A DNA stretch of 64,000 bases, taken from positions 1 to 64,000 of the forward strand of contig NZ_JARWOV010000186.1 in the NCBI RefSeq assembly GCF_029868855.1. The letters are read 5' to 3'. Positions 9,166 to 16,255 of the stretch are shown one piece after another. Both the position numbers and the translations under genes were made by a program. Source of the DNA: Nocardia carnea (GTDB lineage: Bacteria; Actinomycetota; Actinomycetes; Mycobacteriales; Mycobacteriaceae). Positions within the stretch are counted from its first letter, which is position 1. Each line of letters starts with the position of its first letter. The notes below the pieces were generated by a model. That model ran no database searches. It was not told the DNA's origin and saw nothing but the letters and a program-made list of their open reading frames with translations.

Positions 9166-10221
9166 ATGGGGCATGAGGATGTAATCGACTCCGCGGGCAG
9201 CACTTTCATCGCCGGCGAACTCCCGGTAGGAATGCGTTACCGCGCCCGCGACCATTACGTGGTCGGCCGGGAGAAGATCCGTGAGTTCGCCCGCGCCGTC
9301 CAGGATCACCATCCGGTGCACTGGTCCGAGGGCGCCGGGATCGATTACGGATACGACGGCCTGATCGCCCCGCCGACGTTCTTCTCCGTGCCCGGATTCC
9401 TGGCGCAGACCGAGATGTTCGAATCCGTCATGACCGGCTACGACCTGAGCCAGGTCATGCAGACCGACCAGGTGATCCGCTATCACCGGCCGATTCGGCC
9501 CGGCGACGCCCTGTCCTTCGAGGTCCATCTGGAATCGATGCGCCACGCGTTCGGTGGCGACCTCATGTCGTTCGAAACCGTGGTCACCGATCAGGACGGC
9601 GTGCTGGTTCTGGTTTCCCGGACCGATGTGGTGGGGCGTAGCGGTGTGGGCCCGGATCTCGGCGAGCTGGGCGCCGGTGTGCTCATGCACGGCTTCCGGC
9701 CTGGTGCCGGTCGGCCCGCCCCTGCCCCGCGGGCCGGTTCGCCCACCCGGACGGACGGTCCGCGGCCCGCGCTGCCCGGTACCGAGCCGACGGCCGGGCC
9801 GTATGTCCGCGATTTCGATACCGTCCGGGCCGGCGACGAGCTACCTGCCCGGACAGTGCGGTTCACGATCGGGGATCTAGTGAACTACGCCGGGGTATCC
9901 GGGGATCCCAATCCCATCCATTGGAGCGCCGAGGTCGCCGATCGCGTGGACCTGGAGTCGCCGGTGGCACACGGGATGCTGACCATCGGTACCGCCGCCG
10001 GTTTCGTCACCTCCTGGCTCGGCGACCCGGGTGCGCTCCGGGAGTACGCGGTCCGGCTGACCAGTCCGGTTTTCGTCACGCGGGAGGGGGCCGAAATCGA
10101 GTTCACCGGCCGGGTGAAGGCGACCGATCCGGCCACTCGGACCGCGACGATCGCGCTGACGGCCCGGTATCAGGGCCGCCGGGTTTTCGGGCGGGCGACG
10201 GCTGTCGTCCAGTTGCGCTGA
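9166..10221 (+). CDS. Fused double-hotdog MaoC/HadA-HadB-like dehydratase
   Basis: 351 aa. Two hotdog domains are joined by a Pro/Arg-rich linker (about 165-205). The N-terminal half resembles the HadA/HadC type and has H-H-P-V-H-W. The C-terminal half resembles HadB and has the hydratase signature D-P-N-P-I-H-W-S followed by AHGMLTIG. In mycobacteria HadAB/HadBC are separate (3R)-hydroxyacyl-ACP dehydratases of FAS-II mycolate elongation. Here both subunits are on one chain. ATG 9166 is the first Met before the domain. A role in fatty-acid metabolism is likely but the exact step is not shown. Confidence 0.83.
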   Translation: MGHEDVIDSAGSTFIAGELPVGMRYRARDHYVVGREKIREFARAVQDHHPVHWSEGAGIDYGYDGLIAPPTFFSVPGFLAQTEMFESVMTGYDLSQVMQTDQVIRYHRPIRPGDALSFEVHLESMRHAFGGDLMSFETVVTDQDGVLVLVSRTDVVGRSGVGPDLGELGAGVLMHGFRPGAGRPAPAPRAGSPTRTDGPRPALPGTEPTAGPYVRDFDTVRAGDELPARTVRFTIGDLVNYAGVSGDPNPIHWSAEVADRVDLESPVAHGMLTIGTAAGFVTSWLGDPGALREYAVRLTSPVFVTREGAEIEFTGRVKATDPATRTATIALTARYQGRRVFGRATAVVQLR

Positions 10222-10259
10222 CCCGACCGAGCGTGTGCCGGTTGCCACAAACCGCCGTG

Positions 10260-10291
10260 CTTGACCACAACCTTTATTGAGGTTCCAAGCT
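10260..10291 (+). promoter_or_regulatory. MerR-type operator/promoter
   Basis: A -35 TTGACC at 10261-10266 is separated by 19 bp from a weak -10 (CAAGCT, keeping A2 and T6). The spacer contains the dyad AACCT-N6-AGGTT. A 19-bp spacer filled by a dyad is the hallmark of promoters distorted by MerR/SoxR-family activators. It reads into the gene at 10298 with a leader of only a few bases. The regulator is not in the window. Confidence 0.5.
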
Positions 10292-10297
10292 GTTGAC

Positions 10298-10747
10298 ATG
10301 AGCGCAACAGCAGACGAACGCCCCACGGTCGAGGACAGCACGGTCGACCACACCGCCGATGTCGCCGCGATCCGGCAGTTGGTCACCGATGTCGAAACCG
10401 GCTACAACACCAACGACGCGCAACTGATGGTCAGCGGTTTCACCGCCAACGCCGCCGCGGGTAACGCGGTGGGCACGATAATCTCCGGATACGACGCCCT
10501 CCTGGACAGTGCCCGCCGCGGCCTCGCCGGTTTCCTGGCCGATGAATACGTCCGCTATGCGGTCACCGATATCGTCTTCCTCCGCCCGGATATCGCGATC
10601 GCCCACAAGGCCGCCCGCGCAGTCACCGCGGACGGCGAACCCATCGACCGCGATCCCGCGATGGTCGCGCTGTATGTCCTGGTCCGGGAGAACGGACGCT
10701 GGTGGGTCGCGGCGCGGCAGAACACCTTGGTGCCCGCCCCCGAATGA
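10298..10747 (+). CDS. SnoaL/NTF2-like (DUF4440/SgcJ-type) protein
   Basis: 149 aa. The DVAAIRQLVTDVETGYNTNDAQ opening helix and the closing ENGRWWVAARQNTL strand are typical of SgcJ/EcaC-type NTF2-like alpha+beta barrels. Functions in the family range from ligand binding to oxidation chemistry and cannot be assigned. ATG 10298 is chosen; a TTG at 10277 lies inside the MerR-like promoter. The upstream operator suggests induction by a redox, metal or drug signal. Confidence 0.75.
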   Translation: MSATADERPTVEDSTVDHTADVAAIRQLVTDVETGYNTNDAQLMVSGFTANAAAGNAVGTIISGYDALLDSARRGLAGFLADEYVRYAVTDIVFLRPDIAIAHKAARAVTADGEPIDRDPAMVALYVLVRENGRWWVAARQNTLVPAPE

Positions 10748-10770
10748 CCGTATTCACCGGGACCGGCTCG

Positions 10771-10798
10771 TACCCGCGCGGGTAATACCGGGGTATTA
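10771..10798 (+). promoter_or_regulatory. Two adjacent palindromes overlapping a -10 box
   Basis: A perfect 14-bp palindrome (TACCCGCGCGGGTA, 10771-10784) abuts a second dyad with perfect 7-bp arms (TAATACC-GG-GGTATTA, 10783-10798). TATTAT at 10794-10799 looks like a -10 hexamer. The placement just before a two-gene unit with a ribbon-helix-helix protein suggests an autoregulatory operator. Confidence 0.55.
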
Positions 10799-10810
10799 TC
10801 GTGATTGTCC

Positions 10811-11113
10811 GTGGATCACGGGCAATACGAATGGTGGGTCGGAGCGTACGACCTGCTCCACCGCAGCGGGATCGAGCCCTGGGAAGTATTGGAGGTGCTG
10901 TATTCGCCGCGGCGGTGGCCCCGGGCGGCGACGAGCCGCGAGGGACTACCCACCGCGACCGTCTGGGGTCGTACCGACGACGGTCGCGCCCTGATCGTGC
11001 TGCTGCGGTGGCTGCGCACCGATGCCAGCTGGCAGATCCTGCTGGCGAGCGCGATGCGGCCCCACCAGCTCGCCGAATACACCGCATGGGAGGCGACCCG
11101 AGATGATCGATGA
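10811..11113 (+). CDS. Small protein, putative toxin of a TA-like pair
   Basis: 100 aa from GTG 10811 (TTG 10805 is possible). It is Trp-rich and basic: YEWWVGAYDLLHRSGIEPWEVLEVLYSPRRWPR, then a segment ending ALIVLLRWLRTDASWQILLASAM. The shape (helix, Arg-rich centre, beta-hairpin) recalls BrnT-type RNase toxins, but I cannot align catalytic residues with certainty. It overlaps the following ribbon-helix-helix gene by 11 nt, the usual architecture of toxin-first modules. Function is inferred from context. Confidence 0.55.
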   Translation: MDHGQYEWWVGAYDLLHRSGIEPWEVLEVLYSPRRWPRAATSREGLPTATVWGRTDDGRALIVLLRWLRTDASWQILLASAMRPHQLAEYTAWEATRDDR

Positions 11114-11432
11114 CGAACCCGACCCCGGCTACCCGCGGACTCCCGAGGCGGCCGAGGATTTCCTGAACACCCTCACCTACGACGACACCGCCGCCCTGCC
11201 GCCGCTACCGCCGACGACGGACCGTATCGAACAAGGCATGGTCGCCACCTCGTTCAAATGGACCCCGGACATGCGCGACCGGGTCCGGCGCAAGGCCGCC
11301 GAACACGGTGTGACGCCGTCCATCCTGATCCGCCAGTACATCGAAATGGGGCTGCTGGCCGAGCAATCCGAACGGATGATCCCGCTGGCGGACGCGGTAC
11401 GCGCGCTCACCAGCCTGCCGCATTCGGCCTGA
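11103..11432 (+). CDS. Ribbon-helix-helix antitoxin-like protein
   Basis: 109 aa. An acidic disordered N-terminus (about 1-35) precedes a beta strand (MVATSFKWTPDMRDRVRRKAAEHG) and two helices (TPSILIRQYIEMGLLAEQSER), the pattern of CopG/BrnA-type ribbon-helix-helix DNA-binding antitoxins. It overlaps the preceding small gene by 11 nt and probably represses the pair through the palindromes at 10771-10798. A stand-alone CopG-type regulator is the alternative. Confidence 0.6.
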   Translation: MIDDEPDPGYPRTPEAAEDFLNTLTYDDTAALPPLPPTTDRIEQGMVATSFKWTPDMRDRVRRKAAEHGVTPSILIRQYIEMGLLAEQSERMIPLADAVRALTSLPHSA

Positions 11433-11574
11433 TCCCGCCGAGGCTGCGTCAGCTCGCCGGAGCCGTCCACTCCGCGGGGCGCCGGCTCCGGACCGAGAGT
11501 TCGCGGCGGTGCGCTCAGGGCAGGTGCGGCACCGAGACCGGTCCGACCGCCGCGAGCGGAGCGGCACACCTTGG

Positions 11575-11955
11575 TCACGGCGCGGGCGGGGCTCCGGTCT
11601 GCGTACAGAACGGATGGCACGATCCCGGTGTCGGAGTCACCCGTGCGGGTTCGTCGCCGAAGTCCGCCGAACTCACCAGCACCATCACCACCAGCGCCCC
11701 ACCGATGACGAGCCCGAAGATCAAGAGCGTGGGCCACAGCCAGGTCCGCATCGGCCGCTCCCGGACCACCGCCACGCGCGGTGCCATGGGGTCGGCCGGG
11801 TCCACCGGACTCACCGGGTCCCCCGCGTGCACCGGATCCACCGAACTCACCGGGTCGGCGGGGGTCATCGGGTCGACCGGATTCAACGGGTCGACCGGAT
11901 TCAACGGATCGAGCGACCGCGCGGTATCGCGTTCGGGGCCACCGTGTTCGTTCAT
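11575..11955 (-). CDS. Small single-pass membrane protein with Asp-Pro repeat
   Basis: 126 aa. A cytoplasmic-type N-terminus holds a degenerate repeat of the form D-P-x-x-P-V/x (about residues 15-58). It is followed by one membrane helix (about 71-94, TWLWPTLLIFGLVIGG and on) and a short tail with two cysteines (SCHPFC). GGAGG about 7-9 nt before ATG 11955 supports the start. I do not recognise a family. It is divergent from the ThDP enzyme at 12127. Confidence 0.6.
   Translation of the reverse strand: MNEHGGPERDTARSLDPLNPVDPLNPVDPMTPADPVSSVDPVHAGDPVSPVDPADPMAPRVAVVRERPMRTWLWPTLLIFGLVIGGALVVMVLVSSADFGDEPARVTPTPGSCHPFCTQTGAPPAP
11782..11913 (-). repeat. Degenerate in-frame tandem repeat coding Asp-Pro units
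   Basis: Units of 9-15 bp based on GGGTCGACCGGATTCAAC-like sequence are repeated with drift. Two copies near 11877-11907 are almost identical. They encode the D-P-L-N-P-V type peptide repeat, and copy number may be unstable by slippage. Confidence 0.7.
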
Positions 11956-12058
11956 GCACAACCACCTCCAGGGGTTCTCCGGCACCGGTTACCCGAATAC
12001 GGCCGCCGTTCACGTGCGCAGGTGATCCGGCCTACGGCGGCAGATCATGTCTCCGCTT

Positions 12059-12082
12059 GGTTGAACCGGCGTCGAGCGGGTA
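12059..12082 (+). promoter_or_regulatory. SigF/SigB-like promoter (GGTT-N15-GGGTA)
   Basis: GGTT at 12059-12062 and GGGTA at 12078-12082 are separated by 15 bp, about 45 bp before the ThDP enzyme start. The -35 is imperfect. Confidence 0.45.
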
Positions 12083-12126
12083 GGCCGCCCGCGACGCCGC
12101 GCCATCCACCAGAACCAGGAGGACAC

Positions 12127-13908
12127 ATGTCGCTGCAGGTGGGCGATTACGTACTGCAACGTCTCCGCGAATGGGGAGTCGACCAGGTCTTCGGTTATCC
12201 GGGCGACGGGATCAACGGTCTTGTGGCCGCCTTCGGCCGTGCCGACAACCGGCCCCGGTTCGTACAGGCGCGCCACGAGGAGATGTCGGCCTTCCAGGCA
12301 ACCGGTTTCGCCAAGTTCAGCGGGAAGGTCGGGGTGTGCACCGCGACCTCGGGTCCCGGCGCCATCCACCTGCTCAACGGCCTCTACGACGCCAAACTCG
12401 ATCATGTCCCGGTGGTGGCGATCGTCGGCCAGACCGCCCGCAGCGCGATGGGTGGTAGTTACCAGCAGGAAGTCGACCTGCAATCGCTGTTCAAGGATGT
12501 CGCCTCGGACTATCTCGTCGAGGTGAATGTCGCGAGCCAGCTGCCCAACGCGCTGGATCGTGCCTTCCGTACCGCGATGGCCCGCCGCGCGCCGACCGTC
12601 GTGATTCTGCCCGCCGACCTGCAGGAAGAGCCGTATCGGCCGCCGGAGCACGCGTTCAAACAGGTCCCTTCGAGCCCGCCCAGCAGCCAGCACAGCACCC
12701 TCACTCCGCCGGCGGCCGACCTCGAGCGGGCGGCCGAGGTGCTCGCCCAGGGCTCGCGGGTCGCGATGCTCATCGGGCAGGGTGCGCGCGCCGCGGCCGC
12801 GGAGGTGCTGGAGGTCGCCGAGCTCACCGGTGCGGGGATCGCCAAGGCGTTACTTGGCAAGGATGTCCTCTCCGACGAGCTGCCGTTCGTCACCGGGTCC
12901 ATCGGACTGCTCGGTACCCGGCCCAGCTATGAGCTGATGCGGGACTGCGACACCCTGCTCATCGTCGGCTCCAATTTCCCCTACAGCCAGTTCCTGCCGG
13001 ATTTCGATCAGGCCCGTGCGGTGCAGATCGATATCGACGGCGCGCTCATCGGGATGCGCTACCCCACCGAGGTGAATCTGGTGGGGGATGCGAAAGCCAC
13101 TCTGCGGCAGTTGATCCCCTTGCTCGGGCGCAAGACGGATCGCTCGTGGCGGGACACCGTCGAGAAGAATGTCGCCCGCTGGTGGGAGACGGTCGCCCAG
13201 CAGGCGGCGGTGGAGGCGAAGCCGATCAACCCGATGCGGGTGGTCACCGAACTGTCCGAGCGGATTCCCGAGAACGCGGTCGTCACCGCCGATTCCGGCT
13301 CCTCCACCAACTGGTACGCCCGCTGCCTGCGCTTCCGCGGAGATATGCGTGGTTCGCTGTCGGGCACGCTGGCCACCATGGGGCCGGGTGTGCCGTATGC
13401 GATCGGCGCGAAATTCGCCCATCCCGACCGGCCGGTGATCGCCCTGGTCGGCGACGGTGCCATGCAGATGAACGGGCTCGGTGAGCTCATGACCATCGCG
13501 CGCTACCAGCACCTGTGGGAAGATCGGCGGCTTATCGTCTGTGTTTTCCACAACAACGATCTCAACCAGGTCACCTGGGAGCTGCGCGCCATGGGCGGGG
13601 CGCCGAAATTCGAGGAATCCCAGAATCTTCCCGATGTCCCCTACGCCGATCTCGCACACGAGATGGGTCTGGAGGGGATCGCCATCGACCATCCCGCCGA
13701 TATCGGGGATATGTGGGACCGGGCATTGGCCACCGACAGTCCCACGGTGCTCGATGTGCGCTGTGATCCCGATGTGCCGCCGATCCCGCCGCACGCCTCC
13801 TACGAACAGATCAAGGATCTGGGGAAATCCTTACTGCGCGGCGACCCGGACGCCTTCCGTCTCATGGTGCAGGGCGCCAAGACCAAAGCCCAGGAACTCC
13901 GGATCTGA
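12127..13908 (+). CDS. Thiamine-diphosphate enzyme, pyruvate oxidase/dehydrogenase (PoxB-like)
   Basis: 593 aa. The N-terminal PYR domain has GDGINGLVAAF and the catalytic Glu in RHEEMSAF. A central FAD/DHAP-like domain covers about 190-340. The C-terminal PP domain carries the ThDP signature G-D-G-A-M-Q-M-N (about residue 442) ending in the N-N pair of VFHNND. It resembles pyruvate oxidase / pyruvate:quinone-type enzymes that decarboxylate pyruvate to acetate, rather than acetolactate synthase. A strong GGAGG at 12118-12122 precedes ATG 12127. The upstream stress-type promoter suggests stationary-phase or stress expression, as known for PoxB. Confidence 0.87.
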   Translation: MSLQVGDYVLQRLREWGVDQVFGYPGDGINGLVAAFGRADNRPRFVQARHEEMSAFQATGFAKFSGKVGVCTATSGPGAIHLLNGLYDAKLDHVPVVAIVGQTARSAMGGSYQQEVDLQSLFKDVASDYLVEVNVASQLPNALDRAFRTAMARRAPTVVILPADLQEEPYRPPEHAFKQVPSSPPSSQHSTLTPPAADLERAAEVLAQGSRVAMLIGQGARAAAAEVLEVAELTGAGIAKALLGKDVLSDELPFVTGSIGLLGTRPSYELMRDCDTLLIVGSNFPYSQFLPDFDQARAVQIDIDGALIGMRYPTEVNLVGDAKATLRQLIPLLGRKTDRSWRDTVEKNVARWWETVAQQAAVEAKPINPMRVVTELSERIPENAVVTADSGSSTNWYARCLRFRGDMRGSLSGTLATMGPGVPYAIGAKFAHPDRPVIALVGDGAMQMNGLGELMTIARYQHLWEDRRLIVCVFHNNDLNQVTWELRAMGGAPKFEESQNLPDVPYADLAHEMGLEGIAIDHPADIGDMWDRALATDSPTVLDVRCDPDVPPIPPHASYEQIKDLGKSLLRGDPDAFRLMVQGAKTKAQELRI

Positions 13909-13972
13909 ACCACTCGGTTCCCAAATCCTGCTCGTGACAGGCGGCGCCCATCACCGGATACCGCGCCGCCGT

Positions 13973-15076
13973 TCACGAGCCCTCCTGGTCACGCTGCCGA
14001 TCGACCCAGCTGCGGCGCTCCCGGTCGCGGTAGCCGTAGGTGGCCTTACGGACGGTGAGATCGTCCTCCAGCCCCGACCCGACCGCGCCGGCCACGGTCC
14101 CCAGCGCGCTCGCCATCGCGGCAATGGTGAGATAGTCGCGTACCCCGACCGGCCCGCCGAGCACGGTCTCCAGATAAGCGGGCGGGATGACGAGAGTTAC
14201 TGCCGCGCAGGTGATGACGAAGAGCACCGAGTAGAAGACCAGCGCGCCGATGGCCACCGTGACCGCTGTCCCGGTATTACGCAGCCGGAGCTCGCGGACC
14301 GGAATCGAGGCCTGGACATTCTGCCGTTCCCACAGGCTGTGGCCCACCACGATCCACACCGCCAGCGCGGTGACCGCCACGAGCACCACTCCGGTGAGCC
14401 GGAACCCGCCCAGTGCGGTCGCCAACTGCCAGATACTCGAGTAGAGCACGCCGAACGCGGTCCCGGCCAGTGATCCGGCCAGGGCCGAGGACAGTCCGAC
14501 GAACAAACGCCACGGCCGGTTCGCGCGCACCATCCCGGCGAGCAGACCGGCGGACCGGAGCGGACCGCCCCGCTCCACGAGCACCGACCCCGCGCCGTCG
14601 TCCACGATCCGCACGCTCCGGAAAGGCGCCTGGTCCGCTGCCTTGTGCCCGGGATGCGTAGCTTCCGCGTCGTCGCGTAATGCCGCAACTATCCCGGCCG
14701 CCAGTGCCCGGAGCCGGGACCGCAGACGCAGGCCGCCGAGTGCGGGTAACGGAATCAGCGCGACCCGGTGCCGCAGATCCAGAGACGCCAGCACGACCCG
14801 GCCGTCACTGCGCAGCGGCAGGTCGGTCAGGCACAGGGCGAGATCCCAGGAGGTGTCGCGGACATGGCGGGCGGCCTTGTCGATCACGTACTCGACATCC
14901 GGATACATCGCCTCGAAGGGGTCGTCGAAAACCTCCACACGCCATTCGATTCCGTGGTCCTCCCCGGCCAGTGCCGCCGGCAGGGATTGCGCCAGATCTC
15001 GGGCCAAACGCGCGGGTAGGTCGGGATCCGCCACCACCCCGATGACCACTGTCCCGGGGCCCGAACTTCCTGTCAC
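13973..15076 (-). CDS. Integral membrane protein, unrecognised family
   Basis: 367 aa. The N-terminal soluble domain (about 1-185) looks like an alpha/beta fold (VVIGVVADPDLPARLARDL, LALCLTDLPLRSDGRVVLASLD). Four predicted membrane helices follow between about 195 and 350, and the protein ends with a charged tail. GTG 15076 lies 5 nt after AGGAGG (a GTG one codon upstream is too close). It has its own stress-type promoter at 15139-15162. I do not know a function; similar proteins are annotated only as hypothetical membrane proteins. Confidence 0.7.
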   Translation of the reverse strand: MTGSSGPGTVVIGVVADPDLPARLARDLAQSLPAALAGEDHGIEWRVEVFDDPFEAMYPDVEYVIDKAARHVRDTSWDLALCLTDLPLRSDGRVVLASLDLRHRVALIPLPALGGLRLRSRLRALAAGIVAALRDDAEATHPGHKAADQAPFRSVRIVDDGAGSVLVERGGPLRSAGLLAGMVRANRPWRLFVGLSSALAGSLAGTAFGVLYSSIWQLATALGGFRLTGVVLVAVTALAVWIVVGHSLWERQNVQASIPVRELRLRNTGTAVTVAIGALVFYSVLFVITCAAVTLVIPPAYLETVLGGPVGVRDYLTIAAMASALGTVAGAVGSGLEDDLTVRKATYGYRDRERRSWVDRQRDQEGS

Positions 15077-15138
15077 CACATCCTCCTGCTCCAGGGGGCT
15101 CGACGGCTCCGAAGTGGGCCGTGCCTCGAAGGAGGCGC

Positions 15139-15162
15139 TTCCCGATCAGGCCGAGCCCAAAC
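15139..15162 (-). promoter_or_regulatory. SigF/SigB-like promoter (GTTT-N15-GGGAA)
   Basis: On the minus strand, GTTT (15162-15159), a 15-bp spacer and GGGAA (15143-15139) lie about 63 bp before the membrane-protein start at 15076. Confidence 0.6.
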
Positions 15163-15215
15163 CCGCGGCTCGGGCGCAGCGGCACACCGTGCGACCGGCC
15201 GGATCACGCCGGCCG

Positions 15216-15239
15216 GTTTCGATCACTACAGCGCGGCAA
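15216..15239 (+). promoter_or_regulatory. Possible variant stress promoter (GTTT-N15-GGCAA)
   Basis: GTTT at 15216-15219 and GGCAA at 15235-15239 lie 65 bp upstream of the SDR start. The -10 deviates from GGGTA. The same GGCAA variant recurs at 24440-24463 and 24518-24541. Confidence 0.3.
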
Positions 15240-15303
15240 TCCGGTGCTCGACCACTCCGGCATCGATACGGCGGGACTCGTTCGCCGCGGAAGGAGCACA
15301 GCA

Positions 15304-16143
15304 ATGGGGTTCCCGGAACAGCAGCAAGAGGTACCCGGTGTCCAGTCGCGAATGACACCGATTCCGGATTGCGGCGAGCAGAGTTACCGCGGCAGCGGGA
15401 AGCTGACCGGTAAAACAGCCGTGATCACCGGCGGAGACAGCGGAATCGGCCGCGCCGTGGCCATCGCCTTCGCCCGCGAGGGCGCCGATGTCCTGATCTC
15501 CTACCTCGACGAACACGACGACGCCGGCGAAGTGGGCGCGCTGGTCGAGGAGGCGGGCCGCCGGGCGGTGCTGGTGCCCGGCGATCTGTCCGATCCGGCG
15601 CATTGCCGGACGGTGATCGACCGCGCGGTGGAGGCATTCGGCCGGGTCGACGTGCTGGTCAGCAATGCGGCCTATCAGATGACGCACAACACCCTCGAGG
15701 AGATCAGCGACGAGGAATTCGACTACACCTTCAAAACGAATGTCCACGCCTACTTCCACCTGGTGAAGGCTGTCCTGCCGCATATGCCCGCCGGCGGTTC
15801 GATCATCGGCAGTTCCTCGGTGAACTCCGATACCCCCTCCCCCACTCTGGCGCCCTACGCCGCCACCAAGGCCGCCATCGCCAACTTCTCCGCCAGCCTG
15901 GCGCAAATGCTCGGCGACAAGGGGATCCGGGTGAACAGCGTCGCGCCCGGGCCGATCTGGACCCCGTTGATCCCGTCCACCATGCCGAACGAAAAGGTCA
16001 GCGCGTTCGGCGACGATACTCCCCTCGGCCGGGCCGGACGCCCCGCCGAACTGGCGCCTGTCTACGTGATGCTCGCCTCCGACGACGGCAGCTATGTTTC
16101 CGGCGCGCGGGTGGCGGTGACCGGCGGCAGGCCGATTCTGTAA
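15304..16143 (+). CDS. SDR family oxidoreductase (general-stress type)
   Basis: 279 aa. An N-terminal extension (about 1-40, with PIPDCGEQSYRGSGKLTGK) precedes the Rossmann motif TGGDSGIGRA. The catalytic set follows: N in VSNAAYQ, S in GSSSVNS and Y-A-A-T-K (YxxxK). The extension with a Y-x-G-S-G-K-L-x-G-K boundary is typical of the YhdF/YhxD glucose-dehydrogenase-like SDRs found among stress proteins. AAGGAG lies 8 nt before ATG 15304. The substrate is unknown. Confidence 0.88.
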   Translation: MGFPEQQQEVPGVQSRMTPIPDCGEQSYRGSGKLTGKTAVITGGDSGIGRAVAIAFAREGADVLISYLDEHDDAGEVGALVEEAGRRAVLVPGDLSDPAHCRTVIDRAVEAFGRVDVLVSNAAYQMTHNTLEEISDEEFDYTFKTNVHAYFHLVKAVLPHMPAGGSIIGSSSVNSDTPSPTLAPYAATKAAIANFSASLAQMLGDKGIRVNSVAPGPIWTPLIPSTMPNEKVSAFGDDTPLGRAGRPAELAPVYVMLASDDGSYVSGARVAVTGGRPIL

Positions 16144-16183
16144 GACGGCCGCGCCACCGAGCCCGGATCGGGCTCTGTCCGCT

Positions 16184-16207
16184 GTTTCGCCGCGAGCGGT
16201 CCGGGTA
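16184..16207 (+). promoter_or_regulatory. SigF/SigB-like promoter (GTTT-N15-GGGTA)
   Basis: GTTT at 16184-16187, exactly 15 bp, then GGGTA at 16203-16207, about 48 bp before the P450 start. It fits the GTTT-N13..16-GGGTA consensus of mycobacterial SigF and related actinobacterial stress sigma factors. Confidence 0.65.
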
Positions 16208-16255
16208 CGCGGACCGCGTCGGCGGGCGGCGCCGGCGACGGCGGAAGGAGACGGG

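Noticed and set aside
11789-11930. Short tandem repeats considered as a CRISPR array
   Set aside because: Units are 9-15 bp, drift continuously, have no spacers and are in frame within a coding region.
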